Assembly (NCBI RefSeq): GCF_003671715.1
Contig: NZ_RAIF01000012.1
Coordinates: 1,147,502-1,189,399 of the forward strand
Length of the DNA stretch: 41,898 nt
DNA from: Streptomyces sp. E2N166
Lineage (GTDB): Bacteria; Actinomycetota; Actinomycetes; Streptomycetales; Streptomycetaceae
Direction of reading: 5' to 3'
Part shown: in pieces, positions 28,181 to 34,551 of the stretch
Layout: each line of letters opens with the position of its first letter
How positions within the stretch are numbered: the first letter of the stretch is position 1
Made by a program: the position numbers and the translations under genes
The notes under the pieces: model-generated
The model's database searches: none
The model's input: only the letters and a program-made list of their open reading frames with translations
What the model was told of the DNA's origin: nothing

Positions 28181-29998
28181 ATGTGCGGAATCGTCGGATA
28201 CATCGGCAAGCGTGACGTCGCCCCCCTGCTGCTGGAGGGCCTCCAGCGCCTGGAGTACCGGGGTTACGACTCGGCGGGCATCGTCGTCACCTCGCCGAAG
28301 GCGGCCGGCCTGAAGATGGTCAAGGCCAAGGGCCGGGTCCGTGACCTGGAGGCCAAGGTCCCGGCGCGCTTCAAGGGCACCACCGGCATCGCCCACACCC
28401 GCTGGGCCACCCACGGCGCCCCGTCCGACCTGAACGCGCACCCGCACATGTCGGCCGACGACAAGGTCGCCGTCGTGCACAACGGCATCATCGACAACGC
28501 CGCCGACCTGCGCCGCAAACTGGAGGCGGACGGCGTCGAGTTCCTCTCCGAGACCGACACCGAGGTCCTCGTCCACCTCATCGCCCGCTCCGAGGCCCAG
28601 AAGCTGGAGGACAAGGTCCGCGAGACCCTCCGGCTGATCGAGGGCACCTACGGCATCGCCGTGATGCACGCCGACTTCCCCGAGCGCATCGTCGTCGCCC
28701 GCAACGGCTCGCCGGTCGTCCTCGGCATCGGCGAGAAGGAGATGTTCGTCGCCTCGGACATCGCCGCGCTGGTCGCCCACACCCGCCAGATAGTCACCCT
28801 CGACGACGGCGAGATGGCCACCCTCAAGGCGGACGACTTCCGCACCTACACCACCGAGGGCACCCGCACCACCGCCGAGCCGACCACCGTGGAGTGGGAG
28901 GCCGCCTCCTACGACATGGGCGGCCACGACACCTACATGCACAAGGAGATCCACGAGCAGGCCGAGGCCGTGGACCGCGTGCTGCGCGGCCGGATCGACG
29001 ACCGCTTCTCCACCGTGCACCTCGGCGGCCTCAACCTGGACGCCCGCGACGCGCGTGCCGTGCGCCGGGTGAAGATCCTCGGCTGCGGCACCTCGTACCA
29101 CGCGGGCCAGATCGGCGCCCAGATGATCGAGGAGCTGGCCCGCATCCCCGCGGACGCCGAGCCCGCCTCCGAGTTCCGCTACCGCAACGCGGTCGTCGAC
29201 CCCGACACCCTGTACATCGCCGTCTCCCAGTCCGGTGAGACCTACGACGTGCTGGCCGCCGTGCAGGAGCTGAAGCGCAAGGGCGCCCGCGTCCTCGGCA
29301 TCGTCAACGTGGTCGGCTCGGCGATCGCCCGGGAGGCCGACGGCGGCATGTACGTGCACGCCGGCCCCGAGGTCTGCGTCGTCTCCACCAAGTGCTTCAC
29401 CAACACCTGCGTCGCCTTCGCGCTGCTCGCCCTGCACCTGGGCCGCACCCGCGACCTGTCCGTGCGCGACGGCAAGCGGATCATCGAGGGCCTGCGCAAG
29501 CTGCCGCAGCAGATCTCCGAGATGCTGGAGCGGGAGGAGGACATCAAGAAGCTGGCCGCGCAGTACGCCGACGCCCGCTCGATGCTCTTCATCGGCCGCG
29601 TCCGCGGCTACCCGGTCGCCCGCGAGGCCTCCCTGAAGCTCAAGGAGGTCTCCTACATCCACGCCGAGGCCTACCCGGCCTCCGAGCTGAAGCACGGCCC
29701 GCTCGCGCTGATCGAGCCGGCCCTGCCGACGGTCGCGATCGTGCCCGACGACGACCTGCTGGAAAAAAACCGCGCGGCCATGGAGGAGATCAAGGCCCGC
29801 AGCGGCCAGATCCTCGCCGTCGCCCACCAGGAGCAGGAGAAGGCCGACCACACGATCGTCGTCCCGAAGAACGAGGACGAGCTGGACCCCATCCTCATGG
29901 GCATCCCCCTCCAACTCCTCGCCTACCACACGGCCCTGTCCCTGGGCAGGGACATCGACAAGCCGCGCAACCTCGCGAAGTCGGTGACGGTGGAGTAG
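28181..29998 (+). CDS. glmS: Glutamine-fructose-6-phosphate aminotransferase (GlmS)
   Basis: The 605-residue product has the N-terminal glutaminase domain with nucleophile C2 (MCGIVGYIG), RWATHG and HNGIIDN, followed by two SIS sugar-isomerase domains (CGTSYHAGQIGAQM, AVSQSGETYDVLAAVQ, EVSYIHAEAYPASELKHGPLALI) and the C-terminal AKSVTVE tail. It makes glucosamine-6-phosphate from fructose-6-phosphate and glutamine, the first step toward UDP-GlcNAc for the cell wall. From memory Streptomyces carry two such enzymes and this position holds the second. CGAGGT lies 10 bases before the ATG. I see no glmS-type riboswitch in the 33 bases upstream. An unusual seven-A run (29763-29769) sits in codons 528-530. 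Confidence 0.95.
   Translation: MCGIVGYIGKRDVAPLLLEGLQRLEYRGYDSAGIVVTSPKAAGLKMVKAKGRVRDLEAKVPARFKGTTGIAHTRWATHGAPSDLNAHPHMSADDKVAVVHNGIIDNAADLRRKLEADGVEFLSETDTEVLVHLIARSEAQKLEDKVRETLRLIEGTYGIAVMHADFPERIVVARNGSPVVLGIGEKEMFVASDIAALVAHTRQIVTLDDGEMATLKADDFRTYTTEGTRTTAEPTTVEWEAASYDMGGHDTYMHKEIHEQAEAVDRVLRGRIDDRFSTVHLGGLNLDARDARAVRRVKILGCGTSYHAGQIGAQMIEELARIPADAEPASEFRYRNAVVDPDTLYIAVSQSGETYDVLAAVQELKRKGARVLGIVNVVGSAIAREADGGMYVHAGPEVCVVSTKCFTNTCVAFALLALHLGRTRDLSVRDGKRIIEGLRKLPQQISEMLEREEDIKKLAAQYADARSMLFIGRVRGYPVAREASLKLKEVSYIHAEAYPASELKHGPLALIEPALPTVAIVPDDDLLEKNRAAMEEIKARSGQILAVAHQEQEKADHTIVVPKNEDELDPILMGIPLQLLAYHTALSLGRDIDKPRNLAKSVTVE
29763..29769 (+). other. A7 run forming an in-frame A_AAA_AAC heptamer in glmS
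   Basis: Codons 528-530 read GAA-AAA-AAC, so the heptamer A_AAA_AAC is placed exactly as in classic -1 ribosomal slippery sites. In this G+C-rich gene GAG-AAG-AAC would be expected. The -1 frame stays open for about 135 codons, to 30177. Confidence 0.4.
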
Positions 29999-30000
29999 AA

Positions 30001-30090
30001 GCACCCCGAAGGGGCGCGGGGCCGTATCGATTTGCGGCTCCGCCGCGTGGGCGCGAGCAACCCCCACGCACCTGCACGGGCAAAGACAAC
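30001..30090. repeat. Probable dispersed intergenic repeat after glmS
   Basis: The stretch with CCCCGAAGGGGCGCGGGG, GCGGCTCCGCCGCGTGGGCGCG and a C-rich tail matches my memory of a family of short intergenic elements scattered through Streptomyces chromosomes. It contains small self-complementary arms (CCCC-gaa-GGGG; GCGGC-tcc-GCCGC). Only one copy is in this window. Confidence 0.45.
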
Positions 30091-30093
30091 CGA

Positions 30094-30133
30094 ACGGCCC
30101 CCCACGTATGCCACCAGACACGTGGGGGGCCGT
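30094..30133. terminator. Bidirectional terminator between glmS and the SatP-like gene
   Basis: ACGGCCCCCCACGT (30094-30107) pairs perfectly over 14 bases with ACGTGGGGGGCCGT (30120-30133), with a 12-base loop, between converging genes. Confidence 0.9.
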
Positions 30134-30173
30134 CCCTGTCGCCGGGAGCCGCCCAACCCCCGGCCCGTGGCGG

Positions 30174-30491
30174 CTAAACCGTCACACCCCGGCCCGCAGC
30201 ACGCCCGCGCGGCGCCGTGGGCCAGTGCGCCAGGACCGCCGTCGCCGCGTACCAGGCGACCGCGCCCGCGGCGACGGCGAACCATCCGCCCGCCTTCCCC
30301 AGCGCCCCGGCGTCCGCGAAGGCGGCGATCGAGAGCAGCAGCGGGGAGACGCAGAGCAGCCCGTACATCCCCTGCCCGAGCAGATCGCCGCCGGCGAACG
30401 TCAGGGAGAGGGCGACGAGGGCGAACAGGAGCAGGAAGAGTCCCGCCGCGTTGGCGGAGACCTGGCCGCCGGCCGAGACGGCCGGAGCCAC
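30174..30491 (-). CDS. Half-length SatP (GPR1/FUN34/YaaH)-like membrane protein
   Basis: The product from GTG 30491 has 105 residues and three or four hydrophobic segments (AAGLFLLLFALVALSLTFAGG, GLLCVSPLLLSIAAFA, GGWFAVAAGAVAWYAATAVL). The last one, with the preceding LGKAGGW, closely recalls the C-terminal end of SatP acetate/succinate transporters, which have about 190 residues and six segments. The N-terminal half with the NPxG-type signature is absent. It starts 12 bases downstream of the universal stress protein stop and is probably co-transcribed with it. The ribosome-binding site is weak. It may be a remnant, a half-size relative, or an unrelated small membrane protein; I would not assume transport activity. 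Confidence 0.5.
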   Translation of the reverse strand: MAPAVSAGGQVSANAAGLFLLLFALVALSLTFAGGDLLGQGMYGLLCVSPLLLSIAAFADAGALGKAGGWFAVAAGAVAWYAATAVLAHWPTAPRGRAAGRGVTV

Positions 30492-30502
30492 CGCCCGAGC
30501 CG

Positions 30503-31030
30503 TTACGGAATGACCACCACGGGCCGCTTCGCCCGCTTGGCGAGCCGGCCGGCGACGGAGCCGAAGAGGCGGCCCACCAGGCCGTGGCTGGAGCCGACGA
30601 CGATGGCGTCCGCCTCGTACTCCCGGCCCACCTCCTCGAGTTCGTGGCAGATGTCGCCGCCGCGCTCGACCAGGATCCAGGGCACCTCGGCGAGATAGTC
30701 GGCGCACGCCAGCTCCAGACCCAGCACCTCGGTGCGGTGGTCCGGTACGTCGACGAAGACGGGGGGCTCGCAGCCGGCCCACACGGTGGTGGGCAGCCGG
30801 TTGGCCACGTGCACGATGACCAGGCCGGAGCCGAGCCGGCGTGCCATGCCGATGGCGTACGCGAGGGCACGCTCGCTGGACGTGGAGCCGTCGAAGCCGA
30901 CGACGACGCCATGCTTGAAGGCTGGGTCGCACGACTGGCGTGGCTCTTCGGCCGCCAGGGGCTCGGCCGCCGTAGGTTCGGCGACGGGCCGCTTGCGGTC
31001 CGCGGGTTCGAAGAATTCGTGACCGGCCAT
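30503..31030 (-). CDS. Universal stress protein (UspA family)
   Basis: The 175-residue product has a single Usp domain after an extra N-terminal tail of about 40 residues rich in Ala, Glu and Pro. Typical stretches are VVVGFDGSTSSERALAYAIGMA at the first strand and helix and the ATP-binding type loop VVGSSHGLVGRLFGSVAGRLAKRAKRPVVVIP at the C-terminus (G-x2-G-x9-G-S like). Such proteins bind ATP and act in dormancy or stress responses; the exact job is unknown. I chose ATG 31030 because the residues before it are not protein-like; it has no good ribosome-binding site. The gene is divergent from a small membrane protein gene 295 bases away. Confidence 0.87.
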   Translation of the reverse strand: MAGHEFFEPADRKRPVAEPTAAEPLAAEEPRQSCDPAFKHGVVVGFDGSTSSERALAYAIGMARRLGSGLVIVHVANRLPTTVWAGCEPPVFVDVPDHRTEVLGLELACADYLAEVPWILVERGGDICHELEEVGREYEADAIVVGSSHGLVGRLFGSVAGRLAKRAKRPVVVIP

Positions 31031-31325
31031 GGCTGTCTCGGCGTTTTTATCCTCTATGGGGGACAACTGTGTGCGGCGGAGCCGTGTGTCCGGGAATGGT
31101 CTTCCCAACCCCATACCCCCAAGGGTACGGCGCCAAGCCTCCTTCGCCCAGATCCCGCGTACGGTCCGCCGCGGGTTCCCCGGAGCATGCCCGAGGGGGC
31201 GCCCGTAACGCAATGGTTGCTGCGCTGTACAGGCGGTTTGCACAGGATTCAACTGCCGGTGGCCGGTCGTGACCGGCGCTTCGCACAACCGTTGATCTCC
31301 ATGCCGCCAGCCCCAGGGAGCACGC
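31031..31325. other. Intergenic region between the divergent usp and small membrane protein genes
   Basis: Both promoters must lie here. I could not pick a convincing -35/-10 pair, hairpin or operator; CCCATACCCCCAAGGGTACGG around 31109-31129 has a short inverted repeat (TACCC / GGGTA). Confidence 0.3.
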
Positions 31326-31679
31326 ATGTCCGGACCGCACCAGCCCTCCGAGCCGCCGTCCGGCGCACCCTACGTCCCCGATCCGGCCGCGCCGTCCCGG
31401 GACGGCGTCACCGATCTCGTCCGCTGGGCGGCCTTCAGCTGCTTCCTCGTCCCGGTCGTACTCCTCTGGTACGGCACCTCCTTCGCCGGCACCGCCGGCA
31501 CGGCCCTCGGCCTGGCCGCCGTCACCGGCGCCTGCCGCCTGCTGCTGCGCCGGTCCGAGCGCCTCGCGGCGCGGCCGGCCGGCGAGGATGGCGCGGTGCG
31601 GGCCGGGCGCCGGCACCGGGCCGGGCCGCCGGCCCGCAGGGGCGGACGGCACGCCGGGGAAAACACACCGGTCGACTGA
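31326..31679 (+). CDS. Small membrane protein of unknown function
   Basis: The 117-residue product has a Pro/Ser-rich N-terminus, two adjoining hydrophobic segments (about residues 32-50, WAAFSCFLVPVVLLWYG, and 54-70, GTAGTALGLAAVTGACRLLL) and an Arg/Gly/Ala-rich C-terminal tail. I recognise no domain. GGGAG lies six bases upstream of ATG 31326. It precedes adpA with 387 bases between, on the same strand, so it may be a member of the neighbourhood rather than part of the adpA transcript. The translation is credible because of the clear two-helix pattern and the codon use. Confidence 0.6.
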   Translation: MSGPHQPSEPPSGAPYVPDPAAPSRDGVTDLVRWAAFSCFLVPVVLLWYGTSFAGTAGTALGLAAVTGACRLLLRRSERLAARPAGEDGAVRAGRRHRAGPPARRGGRHAGENTPVD

Positions 31680-32066
31680 CCGGTTTCCGCGCACTAGTCC
31701 GCTTCTTTTCAGCCAACTTCTGAGGGTGGCTCATCCCTGCCCCCCACCACCCCCCAACCCCCGTTCCACCTGCACGGAAAGGGTCTCCGGGACCCTGCGC
31801 ACCCTACGGGGATTGGCCACTGCGACAAGGCGCACTTCCCTGGGGCGCCCCGGAGTGCCACGCTTCGTGATCGACTGCTTCACGCCAAGTTGCCATGTCG
31901 ACAATGTCCCAAGTGCCGAACCGGCCACCTCGGCGCGATGGGACACAGTAGATTCGATCTTGACTGTCTACGGCGGGGGACTCGTGCAGGACCGAGGGGA
32001 AACGTGTTGGAGCGACAGACCCGAAAGGATCAGGGCGCCGCGACCACCGAGGGGGGCTTAGCAATC
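31680..32066 (+). promoter_or_regulatory. adpA upstream region and leader
   Basis: These 387 bases hold no convincing gene. There is a C-rich run (31738-31762), a candidate -10 (TAGATT, 31949-31954) without a good -35, and GAGGGGGG 10 bases before the adpA ATG as ribosome-binding site. An AdpA-like site is listed separately. In other Streptomyces this region is long and bound by several developmental regulators. Confidence 0.5.
31878..31887 (-). promoter_or_regulatory. Candidate AdpA site in front of adpA
   Basis: Read on the minus strand, TGGCGTGAAG matches the AdpA consensus TGGCSNGWWY at nine of ten positions. It is 180 bases before the adpA start, where autoregulation is known for S. griseus. 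Such a loose consensus also occurs by chance. Confidence 0.3.
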
Positions 32067-33254
32067 ATGGGCCACGACTCCACCGCCGCGCCGGAAACCG
32101 CGGCCCGGAAGCTCTCCGGGCGACGCCGCAAGGAGATCGTCGCGGTGCTGCTGTTCAGCGGCGGCCCCATCTTCGAGAGTTCCATACCGCTGTCGGTGTT
32201 CGGGATCGACCGCCAGGACGCAGGCGTGCCGCGCTACCGGCTGCTGGTGTGCGCCGGCGAGGAGGGCCCGCTGCGGACCACGGGGGGCCTGGAACTCACC
32301 GCGCCCCAGGGCCTGGAGGCGATCTCCCGGGCCGGCACCGTCGTGGTGCCCGCCTGGCGGTCGATCACCTCTCCGCCACCGGAGGACGCGCTCGACGCCC
32401 TGCGCCGCGCGCACGAGGAGGGCGCCCGCATAGTCGGGCTGTGCACCGGCGCCTTCGTGCTCGCGGCGGCGGGCCTGCTCGACGGCCGCCCCGCGACCAC
32501 CCACTGGATGTACGCGCCGACGCTGGCCAAGCGCTATCCGTCGGTGCACGTCGATCCGCGCGAGCTGTTCGTGGACGACGGCGACGTGCTGACGTCGGCG
32601 GGCACCGCGGCCGGCATCGACCTGTGCCTGCACATAGTGCGCACGGACCACGGCAACGAGGCGGCCGGCGCGCTGGCCCGCCGCCTGGTGGTCCCGCCGC
32701 GCCGCTCGGGCGGCCAGGAGCGCTACCTCGACAGGTCTTTACCGGAGGAGATCGGCGCCGACCCGCTCGCCGAGGTCGTCGCCTGGGCGCTGGAGCACCT
32801 CCACGAGCAGTTCGACGTGGAAACACTGGCGGCCCGCGCGTACATGAGCCGCCGCACCTTCGACCGCCGCTTCCGCTCGCTCACCGGCAGCGCCCCGCTG
32901 CAGTGGCTGATCACCCAGCGGGTGCTCCAGGCGCAGCGCCTGCTGGAGACGTCCGACTACTCGGTGGACGAGGTCGCGGGCCGCTGCGGCTTCCGCTCCC
33001 CGGTGGCACTGCGCGGCCACTTCCGCCGCCAGCTCGGTTCGTCCCCGGCCGCCTACCGGGCCGCCTACCGGGCCCGCCGCCCGCAGGGCGAGCGGCCGGC
33101 GGCCCCGGAGGCCGGCACCGAGGGAACCCCCCGGGTCCCCGTCCCGCCCGAGGCCGCCCTGGCACCGGAGAGCGCGGTCCCGTACCAGACCCGCCGCAGC
33201 GTGCCACCGATGCCGACGGCGGCGAGCCTGCCGGGGCAGCGCAGCGCGCCGTGA
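32067..33254 (+). CDS. adpA: Central developmental regulator AdpA (BldH)
   Basis: The 395-residue product has an N-terminal DJ-1/ThiJ-type dimerisation domain (about residues 25-200; VAVLLFSGGPIFESSIPLSVFG, RIVGLCTGAFVLAAAGLLDG) and a C-terminal AraC-type DNA-binding domain with two helix-turn-helices (about 235-335; FDVETLAARAYMSRRTFDRRF, SVDEVAGRCGFRSPVALRGHFRR), then a Pro/Ala-rich tail. AdpA controls hundreds of genes for morphological and antibiotic development. Codon 225 (32739-32741), between the domains, is TTA, read only by bldA tRNA-Leu, as in other streptomycetes. I chose ATG 32067 by homology and the GAGGGGGG before it; an upstream ATG at 31890 would add residues of leader type. 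orn follows, as known in S. griseus and S. coelicolor. Confidence 0.97.
   Translation: MGHDSTAAPETAARKLSGRRRKEIVAVLLFSGGPIFESSIPLSVFGIDRQDAGVPRYRLLVCAGEEGPLRTTGGLELTAPQGLEAISRAGTVVVPAWRSITSPPPEDALDALRRAHEEGARIVGLCTGAFVLAAAGLLDGRPATTHWMYAPTLAKRYPSVHVDPRELFVDDGDVLTSAGTAAGIDLCLHIVRTDHGNEAAGALARRLVVPPRRSGGQERYLDRSLPEEIGADPLAEVVAWALEHLHEQFDVETLAARAYMSRRTFDRRFRSLTGSAPLQWLITQRVLQAQRLLETSDYSVDEVAGRCGFRSPVALRGHFRRQLGSSPAAYRAAYRARRPQGERPAAPEAGTEGTPRVPVPPEAALAPESAVPYQTRRSVPPMPTAASLPGQRSAP
32739..32741 (+). other. TTA leucine codon of adpA (bldA dependence)
   Basis: The reading frame here is AGG-TCT-TTA-CCG-GAG (R-S-L-P-E). TTA is extremely rare in Streptomyces genes and makes AdpA synthesis depend on the bldA tRNA. 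It lies in the linker between the dimerisation and DNA-binding domains. Confidence 0.97.
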
Positions 33255-33274
33255 CATGAAGTGACGTGACATAT

Positions 33275-33312
33275 CGAACGCCGGGCGGGCCGTCCAGCCC
33301 GTCCGGCGTTCG
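33275..33312 (+). terminator. Strong hairpin after adpA
   Basis: CGAACGCCGGGCGGGC (33275-33290) pairs with GCCCGTCCGGCGTTCG (33297-33312) at 15 of 16 positions, with a 6-base loop. It starts 20 bases after the adpA stop and is part of a likely dispersed repeat. Confidence 0.85.
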
Positions 33313-33365
33313 AGGACGAGGCCGTCCAGGCCGGAGCGGGGGCCTGGGGGCGCGGCCCCGGGCGG
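33275..33365. repeat. Probable dispersed intergenic repeat between adpA and orn
   Basis: The string of blocks CCAGCCCGTCCGGCGTTCGA, GGACGAGGCC and GCGGGGGCCTGGGGGCGCGG recalls a very common Streptomyces intergenic element that couples a terminator-like hairpin to a G-rich tail (GGGGGTCTGGGGGCG type). This is memory of the family; there is no second copy in this window. Confidence 0.5.
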
Positions 33366-33408
33366 GACCGGCACCGACGCCGGGGGACCGGACGGCGGAC
33401 GTCAGCCG

Positions 33409-33414
33409 TAGGGT
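33409..33414 (+). promoter_or_regulatory. -10 element of orn, set for a leaderless transcript
   Basis: TAGGGT fits the TAnnnT pattern of Streptomyces -10 elements. Its last base is seven bases before the A of the orn ATG, the normal distance to a transcription start, so transcription would begin at the start codon. No ribosome-binding site is present. Confidence 0.55.
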
Positions 33415-33420
33415 GTCCGC

Positions 33421-34023
33421 ATGAACGATCGCATGGTGTGGATCGACTGCGAGATGACCGGCCTCTCGCTGTCCGACGACGCTCTCATCGAGGTGGCCGC
33501 CCTCGTCACCGACTCCGAGCTGAACATCCTCGGCGAAGGTGTCGACATCGTCATCCGTCCGCCGGAGCGGGCCCTGGAGACGATGCCGGAGGTGGTGCGT
33601 CAGATGCACACCGCGTCCGGCCTGCTCGCCGAGCTCGACGGCGGCACTACGCTGGCGGACGCCGAGGCGCAGGTCCTGGCCTACGTCCGGGAGCACGTGA
33701 AGGAGCCCGGCAAGGCCCCGCTGTGCGGCAACTCGGTCGGCACCGACCGCGGCTTCCTGCTGAGGGACATGGCGACGCTGGAGGACTACCTCCACTACCG
33801 GATCGTCGACGTCTCCTCGATCAAGGAGCTGGCCCGCCGCTGGTACCCGAGGGCGTACTTCAACAGCCCCGAGAAGAACGGCAACCACCGCGCGCTCGCC
33901 GACATCCGCGAATCCATCGCCGAACTGCGCTACTACCGGGAAGCCGTCTTCGTCCCGCAGCCCGGTCCGGACTCCGAGACCGCCAAGGCGATCGCCGCGA
34001 AGCACGTCGTGCGGGCCCGGTAA
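33421..34023 (+). CDS. orn: Oligoribonuclease (Orn)
   Basis: The 200-residue product is a DEDDh 3'-5' exoribonuclease. All catalytic residues are visible: D9 and E11 in [10 protein letters not shown]109 in GNSVGTDR, H156 and D161 in NHRALADI. It degrades the last 2-5 nucleotide RNAs and linear pGpG from cyclic-di-GMP turnover, both of which matter for Streptomyces development. The adjacency to adpA is known from S. griseus, where the gene was studied as ornA. ATG 33421 has no Shine-Dalgarno sequence, and a -10 element at the right distance suggests a leaderless mRNA. The next element is tRNA-His. Confidence 0.95.
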   Translation: MNDRMVWIDCEMTGLSLSDDALIEVAALVTDSELNILGEGVDIVIRPPERALETMPEVVRQMHTASGLLAELDGGTTLADAEAQVLAYVREHVKEPGKAPLCGNSVGTDRGFLLRDMATLEDYLHYRIVDVSSIKELARRWYPRAYFNSPEKNGNHRALADIRESIAELRYYREAVFVPQPGPDSETAKAIAAKHVVRAR

Positions 34024-34076
34024 CAGCACACCGGCGGGCCCGGTAAAGGCGTGCGCGAGCACCCCTTCGGACCCTG

Positions 34077-34082
34077 TACACT
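34077..34082 (+). promoter_or_regulatory. Possible -10 element of the tRNA-His gene
   Basis: TACACT matches the TAnnnT pattern 50 bases before the tRNA. I see no matching -35 element. Confidence 0.35.
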
Positions 34083-34132
34083 TTTTCTCAGCCGGTCGGG
34101 GAAGCCCACCACGGGTTCCGAAGACCGGCCAT

Positions 34133-34206
34133 GGTGGGTGTAGCTCAGTTGGTAGAGCACCTGGTTGTGGTCCAGGTGGCCGCGGGTTCAAGTCCCGTCA
34201 CTCACC
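34133..34206 (+). tRNA. tRNA-His (GTG anticodon)
   Basis: A full cloverleaf folds here. The acceptor stem GTGGGTG (34134-34140) pairs with CACTCAC (34199-34205), with one G-U pair. The anticodon stem CCTGG/CCAGG encloses TTGTGGT with anticodon GTG at 34167-34169. The T arm contains GGTTCAAGTCC. The extra 5' G (34133) faces C at the discriminator position (34206), the identity signature of bacterial tRNA-His. CCA is not encoded. A 17-bp hairpin follows. Confidence 0.97.
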
Positions 34207-34212
34207 CTGATA

Positions 34213-34252
34213 CGTCAGCCGGTGGCCTTCGCGAGAAGGCCACCGGCTGACG
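34213..34252 (+). terminator. Strong terminator after tRNA-His
   Basis: CGTCAGCCGGTGGCCTT (34213-34229) pairs perfectly over 17 bases with AAGGCCACCGGCTGACG (34236-34252), with a 6-base loop. Confidence 0.9.
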
Positions 34253-34260
34253 GCGTTCCC

Positions 34261-34419
34261 GGGGTCCCCCTCGACGACCACGAGCGGGAGGAGTACGTGG
34301 GTCAGGAGGCCGAGCCGCTGCTCGCCCCCGCCCACCTCGCCCCCGCGCTGCGGGACGGGACGTCACGTCTGACGCCCATGCCTGACGCCCGCGCCTGCCG
34401 CCGTACCTCGCGGGCGTAG
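34261..34419 (+). pseudogene. Possible gene remnant behind tRNA-His
   Basis: In one frame these bases read VPLDDHEREEYVGQEAEPLL and on to a TAG at 34417, with Streptomyces-like third-position G/C and a plausible amino-acid mix. The frame has no usable start after the tRNA terminator and ends early, so it looks like a cut-off 3' piece rather than a working gene. I cannot name a family. The rest of the 345-base gap between tRNA-His and cebR holds the terminator and a short tandem repeat. Confidence 0.22.
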
Positions 34420-34490
34420 CAGGGCATCGACGGGAGCGAACGACCCGGCCGACAGGCACTCGGGCGGCGCGTCGCCGGGACATTCGCTCC

Positions 34491-34540
34491 GGTCAGCACC
34501 GGTCGGCAACGGTCGGCACGGGTCAGCGCCGGTTCGCCCC
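34491..34540. repeat. Tandem 10-base repeats downstream of cebR
   Basis: Five units run head to tail: GGTCAGCACC, GGTCGGCAAC, GGTCGGCACG, GGTCAGCGCC and the decayed GGTTCGCCCC. The core is GGTCRGCAnC. They end 11 bases before the cebR stop. Confidence 0.7.
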
Positions 34541-34551
34541 GGCCCGGGCCG

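Noticed and set aside
27275..30121. A 948-codon open frame on the minus strand opposite the DUF4429 gene and glmS
   Set aside because: It runs across two clear genes and a terminator and shows the same Val/Gly/Asp-rich shadow composition.
31890..32066. Upstream ATG adding 59 residues to AdpA
   Set aside because: The added residues are Cys/Arg-rich and unlike known AdpA starts; ATG 32067 matches the family start and has a ribosome-binding site.
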